Of a DNA stretch of 64,000 bases, positions 13,501-24,975 are shown one piece after another. The notes beneath the pieces are model-generated. The model worked only from the letters and a program-made list of their open reading frames with translations, did not search any database and was not told the origin of the DNA. Both the position numbers and the translations under genes were made by a program. Every line of letters begins with the position of its first letter. Positions within the stretch are counted from its first letter, which is position 1. Where the stretch lies: NCBI RefSeq assembly GCF_000208865.1, contig NC_018394.1:2979797-3043796 (forward strand). The letters run 5' to 3'. Origin of the DNA: Neospora caninum Liverpool (lineage: Eukaryota > Apicomplexa > Conoidasida > Eucoccidiorida > Sarcocystidae).

Positions 13501-16500
13501 TCGCACCAGAAGCTTCTGATCGACACCGCGACGCGCGAGTTTCTGTTCCTCACGGGCTTCTTTTTGAATGCAGGTTAGCTCTTTGTTTCGGGAGTCGAAA
13601 CGGTCAATCTGCGACTTCTCTTTCTTCCTGCCTTGTGGCCGTTGTGCCTCTTCGAAGGCGTTCGGGTAACACTTCGGTTTTCGCCAAGTTGCCCTTTGAT
13701 CCTGCGAGGTGGAGCTAATAGGTGTGGTAGAGAAAACTGCTTCGACTGCTCGAGAGCACCAAAGGCCGCAGATGCTGGATAGGAGGTCTGGTGTCTCTGC
13801 AGCGGGGCGCGGCGTCCCTCGCCGCGGTGGTGTTGCTCCCCTTTCTCCCATTTTTTTGGAGCAGTCAGTAGTGTGGTGTGGCGTCTTTCCACCCTAAAAA
13901 ATGGTGAAGAAGAAGAGACAAAGGCTGTCCTCCCTCCTCGCGTTTGTCGCCCCGCGTTCTTCTCTTTTTCTCTTTCTCCTTTTCCTCTGTTTCCTGCCTT
14001 CTCGTTTTTGCCTTTGTCGCGTTTGCGTCCGTCTCTGTCTTCGCTGCTTTTGCCTTCTTCCTCTTCTTTCCTCCTCTGCATGTCTCTCCCGCGTCCAAAT
14101 AGAGCTGCGTTCGACAGCGGCGAATCTTTAAAAACTCTCCACTTCGCACCCTTCGTGCGTGCAGGCTTGGCGTGCCCATACGAGAAACTTTTCGCCGAGG
14201 CGGTGGGCAAGTCTCTAGCGTACTTTTTGGATTTAATGGAGATGACAGCGAACTCGACGCACGACGCGATCGGTATTCTCCTCATGCTGCGCATAACGCA
14301 CTACAATACGTAAGAGTCAAACTCCAGAGCCGGGATGTACATTTTTAAGGGAATCTTCTCATTTTACCTCCCGCTTCGTTTTTGCAGTCTCCCTTCGCTC
14401 CTCTCTTCTCTTCGTGTCCAGTTAAGTCGCTTCCGGTACCGGGTACCCACTGTCTCTTGTGGAAATCTGTCGAAAGCTCGCAAGGGCCTTTCTCCTCTCT
14501 CTCTCTCCTCCGTGGTGTCTGTCCACTGCCTTTCTCCTGTCTTTCTCCTTCTGTGGCGTTCTACTCTCTCTCTCTCCTCCGTGGTGTCTGTCCACTGCCT
14601 TTCTCCTGTCTTTCTCCTTCTGTGGCGTTCTACTCTCTCTCTCTCCTCTCTCTCGTTTTACCGTAGGCAGGTGATGAAGAGACGGCGAATCCCGTGCTTG
14701 GACAACTACCTCCGGCGCATGCATGTAAGCTAGGGCTCTTCGCCGAAAGTGTTTTCGCTTCAGAAAGACGACTGGTGCCACTTGTTTCCTGTTTTGAAAG
14801 CCACGCTTTTTCGTTTGATAACAGCAGTATGGAGAGCTCCATACCTTTCCGGCTCTGGGTCAGAAAGTCGGGTCTTGTGTCTCTGTGTCCTCTTTTCTCT
14901 CGTTTTTTCCGTTTTTCGCGAAGAAGGCCTCGTGCACTAACCTGTTTGAGCGATTCGAGAGATCCGGGAAGTCGCGTCTCTCTTTGCGTGTTGGGGGATT
15001 CTGGACGAAACACTGCCTGCGTCTGTTTCTGCCTTTTCTCCTCTTTCTCTCCGGGGGCTGCGTCTTGGTCTCGGGCGTTCTTCGAGGCGCGAGGCTGTTC
15101 CGGCTGCCTTCTCGCGCGCGTGTGCAGGACATTCTCCACTCCGCACTGAAGGCGATTCTCTCGGCAAATGTTTCCTCGCTCCTCAACGCCTCTCCACACT
15201 CTCTGATGGTTCCGCGGAGCGAAGACGTCCGGCTGCATCCCCACTACGTCACTCGCCGTTTCGCAGGTATACACCTCGAGGAGCGAGAGCGGTGAGCCGG
15301 TGTCGCAGAAGAAAAGCAGTGCTAACAACAGGCTTTCCCACAGTCTCCGCACTCGAAACAAATGCCACAAAGAGGAAGGGGAAGACGAGAAAGATCCAGA
15401 GGGAGATGAAGAGGAAACGGAGAAGAGGAGAGGAGAAAGCGGGGGAGGAAGAAGAGAAAGAGGGAGGAAAAGGACAGAGGGAGAGGAGAAAGCGGGGGAG
15501 GAAGAAGAAGATGAAGAGGGAAAGAGAACAGAGAGGCGATGCTCGCTCAACAAGATAAAACGGGGCGAAAGCGAGGGGTGACGCCGGTGGTGGCGAGGCG
15601 GCGCATAACGGCACCAACGCGAGATCGGGAAGATGAGCAAGAGAACTTTTTTTGCGCTTCTCCACCCTCCTGCCTCTGTCGTTTTCCTTTCACCCCTTTC
15701 TCGGTTGGCTGATGCTTTCGTGTTCGTTTTTCCCCCTCAAAACAAGCAGCTGATGGATCGCTGCCCGTGGCGCCTGCCGCGCGTTCCCGCTGCTTTATTC
15801 GCGGTCGCCGTGGCGGTTCCCCCTCGAGTTGCTGCCTCGTCTCTCCTGTCTCTCCCCTCGGACGCGTCTCCGTCGCTTTCTCGCTCTCTCTCTCTCTCTG
15901 GTGAAGAGGTTTTCTTCTCTCGGATTTTGCGCTCAGAGCTCGCGTCCGCCCTCGAGGCGATTCGAGCGGTTCGCGTCTCCCTCCGCCCGGCGAATCCTGG
16001 CCGTCCAGGCCAGAGTGCGAAAAGCGACGAAGGCGAAACTGACGAGGAAGACTTGTACGATCTGTCGCTCTTGCAGGAGATGCTCGACACTGCCCTCGAC
16101 CTGATCATCGTAGGCGAAACGACGTGGGAAAAAAACTGGGAAGAAAGGATATGGTCCATGGTTGTCTTTTTGTGTCTCTTTTGTGGCCGTTCACTTGCCT
16201 CGCCTCTGTCCTTCCTGTTTCCCTTCATCGTCTGTCACTCATCTCTGGTTCTTTCAGTCCCTCTTTCTATTCCTGTTCTTTCTTCGTGCCTCGCGGCCGA
16301 GCCACTTGCGTGTCCGTTTTTCGTTTCCCATTTCTAGCCGCCCTGTCTCTTTTTCCCTCCGCGGAGAGCATGCGTTGTCATGTGTCCTTGGGCGTGTTCG
16401 CGTCCTCGTCTCTGCCTTTCCGTCCTTTCTCCTCTCTTGCCGCTCCGCCTCTTCCTTTCCCTCGTCTTGGACGCTTCGGCATTCTCCTGCTGGTTTGCTG

Positions 16501-18911
16501 GGCGCGTTGCTTTGGCTGTACTTCCACAGCGGCTGTCTCAGGAAATCCCGACACGGCGCGAAAGGACCATTTTTCTCATCAACAATTACGACCTTTTGCT
16601 CAATGTCTTCCACCAACGCCAAGTTCTCTCAGATGCCTGCACTGCGTAAGGCGAAAACTTCGAGGGAATGAGATTCGTAGACGTGGCTCGGTCCTCACCC
16701 GGAACAAAATCCGTTTTCCTCGTGTTTCGTCCACTACATGCCGAGATGGAAAACTGTGCGACCGTGTTTTGAAAGAAATAAAACAACCGATCCATCGCTA
16801 GTCGCACTCGAGGCGCCTGCAGCTGCCAGCCGACTCGGTCTGGAGACAAAAAAGGGGGACACGAGGAAGGAGACGTCGGCATTTGCAGAGGGAAGAAACG
16901 CGGCTTTCTGATCTCTCTCGGTGACGGGCGTAGACACCTCAGTGGCAGAGGGAGAGAACGAGAGAAGAGAGGAAACGGAGAGAGATCACTGAAGGGGAGA
17001 GAAGTGGTGAAGAAGGAAAAAGAGAGAATGGCACCTGAAGGGGACAGAAGGGAAAACAGACTCAGGGCTGTCTGTACAGCCGGGCAAGGACGAAGGATGC
17101 GTGTTGAGTTTCAAGTTGCGTTTATGAGAGCTCGGTCTCGCCTTCTTGTTCTCTCCACTCGCAGCATCGAGAAGCAATTGTACGAGCAGATTTCCTTCTT
17201 CGCCGATGAGCAACTGCAGAGACATTTTGGAACTCTCCTCGCTGCCGTCACTCAAGCGGAAGAAGCAATGAAACCGTCCGGAGGATCAGAGGAAAAGACA
17301 CTCCCAGCTAACATCAATCGCGGCGTAGATGTGCAACAGCTCGAAAACGCCGTACGTCCCATACAACACTCATAAATATATATATACATATACATATATA
17401 TATATATATATATACAGGGGGAGAGACAGGTGCATTCCTATATATATATATATATATATATATTGGAGGTTTATCTTTCTCTCGATTCTCTGTTCAAGAA
17501 GACTCCTGGGAAACTGCCAAACAGGGCGATGAAGGATCAGCCGCTTGGTGTGTTGGTAAACGGGGGGTCTTTCTACCAAATATGGATTTGCCTGTAGCTC
17601 TCCACAGAACCGTCCATTCATGCCGGGCGTGTAGCTGGAGATACTACCCTTCCACGTGCATGCTTTATCCCCAAATGAATACATATAAATATGCATATAT
17701 ATATGTGTTTATACAATTTTATATACGAACTGGTTGGCGTGGACGTAGAGGAAGTCACATTCTTTGAGGGGCGGATGTGCCAACAAGGCCGGGTCCACGG
17801 TTTTTGTCTTCATCTGTCCTCGCCGCAACTCTACATTCTGTGTCGAAATGCATGTATATGAACATAAATAGATATACGTAGATGTGTATGTGATCGGGGG
17901 GGAGAGGGACGGTTTTGTGCGCACGCAGATGGACGCGGTTCAGGTTTTTTTTTCTTGCGTTTTCTTTTTGCAGGTGGTGCACTTTGGCGCCGATTGGAGG
18001 CAGAGACTCGGCGAAATGCATGCAGAAGCAGTGGCAGCTTTTTCAAACTTCACAAATGGAATGGAAATTCTCAAGCAGGTCAGAAGGCGCGAGTCTCACT
18101 TCCCACAAGGCACGCATGCAGGAGCATTCCCTGTCTCCCACCATCTCTTACCAGTCACATAAATTTATACATATGTATAGGTATATATATATATATGTAT
18201 ATTCCGTGATATGCACGTATAGATATTCGTGGATATGTGAATGTCAGACACAAGATCTTTCTATGTACAGAGGGGTGTATAGACGTGTGGATAGGTGTGT
18301 AGCTTGACAGAGAGGTGTAGTTACCTAAGGTGAAGAAATGTGCATGCGCGTATATGGATGTGACCGTACGCTGTGCGTTTCCGTAGAAAGTTGCGGATGA
18401 ACCAAGTGCCGCAAACAGGCGTGTTCACGCGGGCACGAAAGTGCCGGTAATTCAAGGTTCTTACATGCACAGGACAATATAAAGATTTGTCCATACACAG
18501 ATACATAGCTAGATATAGATAGGTAGGTATAGATAGGTAGATAGATTTTCAGACTTCTAGAACTGTGTTTTTTGTGGAGACGGAGCAAGAGAAGAACAGA
18601 CTGGCCACGACGTCGGCAAAAACCGTGTCTCTCTGCCGGGCTGCGGATCTGTGTGTCTCTCTGGGATCCTCTCGACTTGCGTAGGTGTTTGTCTCCGCGA
18701 TGCATGCGCTTCATCTGGTTCTTTTGCATGCGCTCTTTTTGTATGCACTTTATCTTGACAGACTCTGACGCAGCTGTTGCTTCTTCACACGCGCCTGCAC
18801 CAAGTGGTCAGTGCCTTATATCCGAAGCCGCCGCTGCCTCCATGGGCGAAGCAGTTGCTGCCGAGTAGTGCGATTTTGTCGGAAATTCGCTCTCTTTCCC
18901 GAACTTTTTGA
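10557..18911 (+). CDS. VPS52: Vps52, GARP/EARP tethering-complex subunit
   Basis: Vps52 is a core subunit of the GARP complex (with Vps51, Vps53 and Vps54), which tethers endosome-derived vesicles at the trans-Golgi; EARP shares it. Thirteen exons fit: 10557-11321, 11807-12211, 12579-12685, 12982-13209, 13500-13573, 14165-14309, 14667-14724, 15128-15266, 15937-16109, 16530-16645, 17165-17351, 17974-18078, 18762-18911. They give 883 aa. All have GT/AG ends, consistent phase and collinear similarity to animal Vps52. Landmarks are an N-terminal coiled coil (ELQEQLQESEAALEALEAKL), a KLRECALSRASSHL block, YPEQIFR, HYVTRRFAELASAL joined across introns, ERTIFLINNYDLLL, and an end near SNFTNGMEIL then TLTQLLLLHTRLHQV. 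The start is the first in-frame ATG; the N-terminal 50 residues are Ser/Pro-rich. Parasite-specific parts are a Gly/Ser linker in exon 4 and an acidic insert in exon 9. Identity is near certain; exact ends of small exons are slightly less so. Confidence 0.93.
14499..14637. repeat. 69-bp tandem duplication in a VPS52 intron
   Basis: Two nearly perfect copies of a 69-bp pyrimidine-rich unit containing CCGTGGTGTCTGTCCACTGC lie directly upstream of the acceptor at 14666, so they extend the polypyrimidine tract of that intron. Confidence 0.9.
15380..15540. repeat. Purine-rich tract with internal duplication
   Basis: A nearly uninterrupted GA-rich stretch in the intron between VPS52 exons 8 and 9. 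The 20-base word GAGAGGAGAAAGCGGGGGAG occurs near 15426 and again near 15480, so a unit of about 54 bp is duplicated. Homopurine tracts of this kind can form triplex DNA; that is inference. Confidence 0.75.
17374..17463. repeat. Two (TA)n microsatellites in a VPS52 intron
   Basis: Two TA arrays separated by a short GGGGGAGAGACAGG spacer lie just after the donor of exon 11. Smaller TA-rich patches occur near 11520-11570, 17680-17710 and 18165-18205 in other VPS52 introns. Confidence 0.9.
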
Positions 18912-21903
18912 TGAGAAGGGGCGTCCCATGAGCCTGTTTTCACTGTTTACCTTCTCTGGCATCTTTTGTCTTTCTGTTCTTTGCGCCGCTGTCCGGCGAG
19001 AAGACGGGTGAGTCGCCGCTTCTCGCTCTTCTGCATCTTCTCCTGCTTGCCTCGCGCCTCTGGACGGTTTTCCCTCGCTCCCGTCATTCTGTCTCTTCTC
19101 TCTCCCGCTGCCTCTCACTCTCAGTAAACGCGCACTCTTTCTCTTACCCCCAGGCTTTTTTGGGCTGCCGTGGCAAGCGTGGTGGGAGGGGAGCTAGAGA
19201 GAACAATCGCTTTTTTGCGGAGTTCAGTGGATGCGTCTCCTCTTTTTCTGCGTTCGGACCTGCTTTTCAAAAGCCTTTCTGCTCCGTGGCCTATGGCGTT
19301 GTGGTGCGTCTCTCTGGAGCCTTCTTAAGCCTGGTTCTTTGTCTTTTTCTCTCTCATTCGCTCTCATTTCCGTCGGTTCTTACTCTCCCCTCATGCTGCA
19401 TTTCTCGGGCGCGAGCCCAGAGAGCTCCTGCCTCTGTCCACCGGTGTCTTTCGCGAGTCTTGCGGTAGAAGAACGCCTTTCTCCGAAAAAAAAATGAGCG
19501 AAAACACAACTGCCTCGGACAACCCAAAGACGCAAGGAGAGAAGAGAGAAGGTCAAGATTGGCCAGAGGACCTAGAGAAAGAAACGGGAACTCCACCTAC
19601 TTCCCTGATGCGAAGACTCTCGCAAGAAAAAAATGCAGCATCTGTACCGAACAGGGTTGCACACGCATGCATGCAGCCTCCACGCTCGAATACATATATA
19701 TATATATATATATATATATGTAACGGTGCATGTGTACTTGTATAAAGTTGTGTCGATGTGGGTAGGTTTGGACTAGGCTCTTCATGTATCTTCGGAGTAG
19801 TCTCAGAGGAGCGGTCGCAGCAGGTTCCTGCGGGTGTAAATCTTGGGGTTTTTTCAGCCTTCAGATAGACCGCCGCCGCTCGCGAAAAACACAACGCCTT
19901 CTCTTCAGAGATTCTCTCCAGTGTATCCCCCAAAAAGCGCTTTCTCCCTAGAAAGAGAGTCACGCTATTATAAGCAACAGCTGACGGCGACCTCACCGCG
20001 TTCGATGAACTTCTGAGACAGCGATGGGGCATGTGTGCACTTCCGTTCCTCTCCAAACGAACGCATCTCCCTGGGTCTCTACATCCATATCGATTCCCAA
20101 CACCTCTCATATCTCTCTATATCCATATTCGGTAGCTCGCACCTATCTCTTTATATACGCATCGGCCCCCAAAGGCCTTTCGATAGGCATATTCAGAAAA
20201 GTGTCTACCCACCGATTGATTCCGAAGGTCTCTCATGTCTCTCTGCATGCATATCGCTTTTCATGTCTAGACATGTCTGTTGAGTATCGAGAGAGGAGAA
20301 CGGGAAGAAGCAAGCGTGGGGCCAAACTGCCCGCAGGGAGTTAGACAGGCATCGAGACGCGAGAGAAACGCAGAGGAAAGAAACCAGGAAAGAGAGGAAG
20401 ACTGGAGAGAAAGAATCGTGAGGAGTTCTCTTTTCTCGGGCTTTTGCTTACGGCTTATTGGAAGGCCGATGAGCAAGCGAGAGAACGTTCTTTTGAGGCC
20501 TCGCGGTGTCCCTTTGTCCCCACGAGCGCTTCTCTTCCAACGCAGAGAGAAAGAAAAAAAACAAAAAAGAAGTCCGATTCTCCCCCAACCGTGCGATTCG
20601 CGTCTTTGCAAATCCTATCTCGATCCTTGACACGGATCTCTCCTGGCAGGCGACAAGAGCTGTCGACTCGGGTCAGAATTTGGTGCATGCGAGCGAGGGT
20701 GTGCAACGGAGAGATTCTGAGACGGAGACACCTTGTGTGAAACGAGACCTTTCTTCCAGTCTAGTCTCCTGTGATTTTCTGTTTTCTCACGCTTTTATTT
20801 ACCAGTTAAGTGGGAGACGCTCAATGAATTCTTCGGCAGCGCGGAGCCTGTTCAGATGGCCTTCTTCCCAGCCTCTCTGTGCCCAAACAAGACCCAGCTA
20901 GAAAAATCGCATGCACACACACTGTCCTTCCTCTCCTCCTCTTTCTCGTTTTTCGTCCCGTTTGTCTTCTTTCTTCTTCTGTCTCTCTTCTTTCTCCCTC
21001 TTTCCTTTCTTTCTTCCTCCTCCTCGCCCTCTCTGCCTCTTCTCTCTTCCTCTCTTCCATCATCCGTCCCTTCCCTGTCCCCTCGTAATCCCGCATCTGT
21101 CTTGGTTTTCTTCTTAGTGTCTCTGTCCTTCGTTGTTTCTCTCTGTCTGCCTCCACTTTTCTCCCTGCTGCACAGGAACGCCCTTATTCTCATTCGATTT
21201 TCAGAGGAGAATACCTCCCGTAGCGGCGGCCGCGTGGGCGAACTCGCGCGGCAGCTTCGATTTCTCTCGTCTGCTTGAAGTTCTCGATTTGTTTCGCGCT
21301 TCCCTCCTCGATTCTGGGACTTTCTGTCTCCTCCACGCCTCTTGGCGTTGCCCTCTCCTTGCGGCCTCCGTGGCGGTCTCTTCCATGTTGCCTTCAAGCA
21401 GAAGAATCACAATTCGCCCGTTTCTCTCCCTCTAGTCTCTCCTTTGTCGATCTCAACCTCTCATGTTTCTCCCCTTCAAACCCTTTACCATTCCGAGTAT
21501 CTTTCCAGTTCGTCTCCTGCACTTGGCGTCGACTTCAATCCCGCGCACGTCTAAAATCTTGTCGCCGCTCCGCTGGCGATTTTCACTCCACAGAAACACC
21601 GCCTGTCTCAAAAACATGATGGCATCATTTTCAAAGCATAGCACTCTCGAGCCTCTCTAATTTCGCGTAGAGTGCATGCGCGTCGATCTCCGTCAGGGTC
21701 GTCTCCATACTTCTGTTTAGGTGTCTCTCTGCGTATCTTTCCTGCGCGTGTAAGGACTCGTAAAATGTGTGGGGTGTCCTTTTGTGAGGGCGCGTGTATG
21801 CAAACGAGGAATGTGCATTTTTGCTTTCCTTCACGATCTGTTTCTTGAACGCTCCGTAGCGTTCGCACGACTTCCTGCATGTGAGACCGCGATCGCAGTC
21901 ACC
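18912..21903. other. Region between VPS52 and the PDI-like gene
   Basis: No gene can be assembled. Two fragments deserve note. After the VPS52 stop an overlapping frame runs through FDEKGRPMSLFSLF to a good GTGAGT donor at 19009. An exon-like stretch starts after the acceptor at 20805 and reads WETLNEFFGSAEPVQMAFF, but has no clear donor. The remainder is pyrimidine-rich (20920-21150), which creates long Ser/Leu/Phe open frames that look like artefacts. It probably carries the VPS52 3' UTR and the promoter and leader of the next gene. Confidence 0.5.
19692..19720. repeat. (TA)n microsatellite
   Basis: Uninterrupted AT/TA dinucleotide run downstream of VPS52, adjacent to a CATGCATGCA cluster at 19664-19675. 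Confidence 0.9.
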
Positions 21904-24900
21904 ATGTGGCGTGTGTCTCCCTTTTCACGTTCCTTTCCTCGCCTTCTTCGCGTCGCTCCCGCCGCATTTTTCTGTCTGTATCTCGTGTCTTCGCCTTTGC
22001 TCTTCCCGTCCTGCGTCCTGCCCGAACGGCGCGCCTCCTCGCCTCCCCGCAGCTCGGCATTCGCCCCGCGTTTCGCAGCTGCGCTCGAAGTCGCGTCCCC
22101 GCTTCCGGCCGGCGAGGACCAAACCCGCGTCTTGGAGCTGACGCCTAATGACCTTCAGGTGCTCTTCGAAGTCGAGAAAGAAGGCGATGGCCTGGACGGG
22201 AAGCCTCTTCTCTTCATCGCGTTTGTCGCACCCTGGTGCGCGCACTGCCGCGCCCTCCACGGCCCGTTCCAGGACGCGGCAGAGGTGTACAGACACCACA
22301 TTCGCGCGCTGAGAAACAGTCGCGGCAACGCGCTCGCCGCCTTCCGGGCTCACGCCGCGCAGGCGGAAGAAGAAGCGGAGCGCCACGCGGCGGCGGCCGA
22401 GGCGAGGCTCTTGGCTCTGCAGCAGGACGCACGAGAAGAGGACGTCGTGCGAGCGGAAACGGACGCTGTGCAGGCGCGTCAAGCGGCTGCCGCTCTCAAG
22501 CGAAAGCTCGGCGAGGAGTGGAGGCGACTCGAGCACGAAGACGCACAGGGGAAAGACGCATACCCGGACGTTCTTTTTGGCCGTTTCGACTGTTTTGCTT
22601 CGAAGGAAACGGAGGGCATTTGTCGAGACGTTTTCGACGTGGACCGGTACCCCTCGATTCTCCTGCTGCGTTCGCTCGCGGGCCTCGGCGCTCGCGCGCA
22701 GTCCTCTTCTCGAGAGCCGACAAATGAGCAGGAAAGGTTCCGCGCCGCGCGCGTCGCGCAGTATCCACTGCGACGCCCGCGAACGCCCGAGGCGATCGTC
22801 GACTTCCTCCTCAAAGTGACGGCCGATTATCGCGGGGCCCCGGCCTCCGCCGCGTCTGTCGGCGACCGAGAAGGAAATGGGTTCCTCGCGTGGATATCTC
22901 GGCGTCTAGAGGGCGAGGCCGTCCGGCTGGTGTCGGGAAGCGAAGAGTTGCGGCTTCTGCTGCGCCCTGCCTCGGCGGATGTCCACGCCACGTCGGTGTC
23001 GTTTCTCCTGTGCATCGACGCGCGGCGCCTGCGTGCGCAGAACGGCCCGGGACACGCCGGCGCGTGCGGGGGACCGCAGGCAAGGTGCGATGCGAAGACG
23101 GCTGTCTCTCCACCTCTCGAGCAGGTGCATGCAGCCATCGACATCTTCACGGGGCTGGCGAAGCGCGACCGCGGCGAGCGACACTTTGTCGTCGCTCTCG
23201 ACCCTGCGCCGTGCACGCAGTTTCTCGGCGTGTTGCAACTCCAGCAGCTGTTTCACGGTCTCGCGGTTCACGGCCCAGACGGCCGAGATGCCGCAGCGGC
23301 CTCCTTCGACATCTCTGAGCTCCACCCCGCCCTCTCCGTGGCGGCTGTGCAGCCAGAGCTGCATCTTCCCGACCCGGTTACGGACGCGCGCGACGTGGAC
23401 GAGGGGGAGGAGGCGCCGGCGCAGGAAGACGCGGAGTCGCAGCGAACTTCCCGGCGGTTGGAAGCTCTTCAAGTCGTTCTGAGTGAAGTGTGGCGAGACC
23501 AAGTTAGGACACGGCTCCTGCGGCGTCAGCGCGAACAGACGTGCCGCAGAGAACCGCGGGAGAGAGGGAGGAGCGCGAGGTGTAGCGCCGGGGCCAGCGG
23601 CGGGGAGCGGGAGAGTTTCTGCTCGTCTCTGCTTCGTCTACCCGACGACGTGAGCTTGATGCTGGCGCCGCTGTTCACGGGGCCTTTTGACACGACGGCG
23701 GACACGCCGGCTTCCTCCCCGCTCTCGACCTTTCTGCACGCCTTCCGCTCGCCCGTCATGCCTCTCGTGTCGCAAGAGAACTTTCTGAATCTACGAAGTT
23801 CGGACCGAACCCTCGTCCTGGTCGCCCTCGATCTGCATGCGCTCGACTGGATGGGCGAGCTGAATGCCGTCGCGCTCACTGCGCTGCTGCTGAAGACGCT
23901 GGTCCGCCTGAAGAGAGGGAAATGGAGAGAAGAGCTCTTGCCGTCGTTCCGGGAGGGAGACGCAGAGATCGAAGCCGCCGCGGAGGAGGCGCGGGAAGAG
24001 AGGCGCGACGGCGAGGACCAGCAGAGTGCCGTGCCGGAGGCGATCGTGGAGCGAGACGATTTGATTCTCAACGCAGATGATGTGCTTCTCATTGATCCTT
24101 CGGCGGATCCGCGACACTCGCCGCATCCCGGCGCTTGGAAGCCGGTCGACATCAACGAAATGGAGACGCTTCTTCTTGTCGAGAAGATCTGGAAGCTGAC
24201 CAAGGTGGCCAGCTGTATGTACACTGCCGAGAGACAGTTTGCGTCGCCTTTCTCTCGCCGTCCGTCCTTCTCAGGCGGCGTGCATAAAGAGGATGGCAGC
24301 CAGCGAACGTCTGCGTCGATCGCCTCTTTCACTTTCGGCATTGTCGACGGGCACATGTTCTCCGAATCCCTCGAAGAATACGGTGTCTATACACCCGGCG
24401 ACCTGCCGGCGGTCATCGCCTTTCCGCCTCCCCAAGGGAGCGACGAATCGAAACGCCCGCGCGGATATGAAGAACGTGTACATTTGGTGTATCGAGACAA
24501 AGAACGTTTGACTCTTGACGCACTCTTCCGCGGTTTGCATCTGCTTCTGACGGGCGAGCTGGACGCTCACGTTGAAGGCTCGTTCGATGGCGAAGGTCGG
24601 GCTCCTGTTGTCCGCTTCCTTCTGCATCGCTGGAAACACTTGAGAAGATGGCTGAAGACTCTGCGCCGCGACGCCTCTCGCTCGTGGCCAGATTTCCTTC
24701 GCATCGTGTTGGGTTTCTGCGCCTTCGTTCTCATGCTCCTCCTCACCGTCATCCTGCTGATCAGCACTGTATGCTGTGGCGGAGGGTCAGAGGATGACGA
24801 CTCTATCGACTCCTCAGACGATGACTTATCGACGGGCGAGGAGGAAGAGGACGAGGAAGACGACGAGGACGGAGAGACAGAGAAGATACCTACTCTGGAG

Positions 24901-24975
24901 GAAGTCAAAAGAAGAGCGGAGCGCATGCTGAGGAAGAGAAGGCGCCGAGTGGGAGCGAAGGAACGAAGCACTTAG
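21904..24975 (+). CDS. Thioredoxin/PDI-like type I membrane protein with split Trx domain
   Basis: Intronless, 1023 aa. The ATG at 21904 follows GTCACC (good context) and precedes a hydrophobic signal peptide (residues about 15-35). A thioredoxin-like domain begins near residue 80 and has the active-site motif W111-C112-A-H-C115 (FVAPWCAHC), typical of protein disulfide isomerases. The second half of the fold starts near residue 220 (YPDVLFGRFDC) and includes the expected Tyr-Pro cis-proline loop (P250). Between them, residues about 133-219 form an Ala/Glu/Arg-rich helical insertion. The large middle region is not recognised. A TM helix lies at about 934-957, followed by a very acidic stretch and a basic tail (LRKRRRRVG). 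Inferred topology: Trx domain in the ER or secretory lumen, short acidic-basic tail in the cytosol. Likely role: disulfide formation or exchange on secretory cargo. Substrates cannot be inferred. Confidence 0.85.
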   Translation: MWRVSPFSRSFPRLLRVAPAAFFCLYLVSSPLLFPSCVLPERRASSPPRSSAFAPRFAAALEVASPLPAGEDQTRVLELTPNDLQVLFEVEKEGDGLDGKPLLFIAFVAPWCAHCRALHGPFQDAAEVYRHHIRALRNSRGNALAAFRAHAAQAEEEAERHAAAAEARLLALQQDAREEDVVRAETDAVQARQAAAALKRKLGEEWRRLEHEDAQGKDAYPDVLFGRFDCFASKETEGICRDVFDVDRYPSILLLRSLAGLGARAQSSSREPTNEQERFRAARVAQYPLRRPRTPEAIVDFLLKVTADYRGAPASAASVGDREGNGFLAWISRRLEGEAVRLVSGSEELRLLLRPASADVHATSVSFLLCIDARRLRAQNGPGHAGACGGPQARCDAKTAVSPPLEQVHAAIDIFTGLAKRDRGERHFVVALDPAPCTQFLGVLQLQQLFHGLAVHGPDGRDAAAASFDISELHPALSVAAVQPELHLPDPVTDARDVDEGEEAPAQEDAESQRTSRRLEALQVVLSEVWRDQVRTRLLRRQREQTCRREPRERGRSARCSAGASGGERESFCSSLLRLPDDVSLMLAPLFTGPFDTTADTPASSPLSTFLHAFRSPVMPLVSQENFLNLRSSDRTLVLVALDLHALDWMGELNAVALTALLLKTLVRLKRGKWREELLPSFREGDAEIEAAAEEAREERRDGEDQQSAVPEAIVERDDLILNADDVLLIDPSADPRHSPHPGAWKPVDINEMETLLLVEKIWKLTKVASCMYTAERQFASPFSRRPSFSGGVHKEDGSQRTSASIASFTFGIVDGHMFSESLEEYGVYTPGDLPAVIAFPPPQGSDESKRPRGYEERVHLVYRDKERLTLDALFRGLHLLLTGELDAHVEGSFDGEGRAPVVRFLLHRWKHLRRWLKTLRRDASRSWPDFLRIVLGFCAFVLMLLLTVILLISTVCCGGGSEDDDSIDSSDDDLSTGEEEEDEEDDEDGETEKIPTLEEVKRRAERMLRKRRRRVGAKERST

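Noticed and set aside
14630..15640. 336-codon minus-strand open frame
   Set aside because: Antisense to VPS52 exons and pyrimidine-rich introns; Ser/Pro/Leu low complexity only.
20856..21278. 140-codon plus-strand frame of Ser/Leu/Phe
   Set aside because: Almost entirely a CT-rich tract; only its first residues look exon-like.
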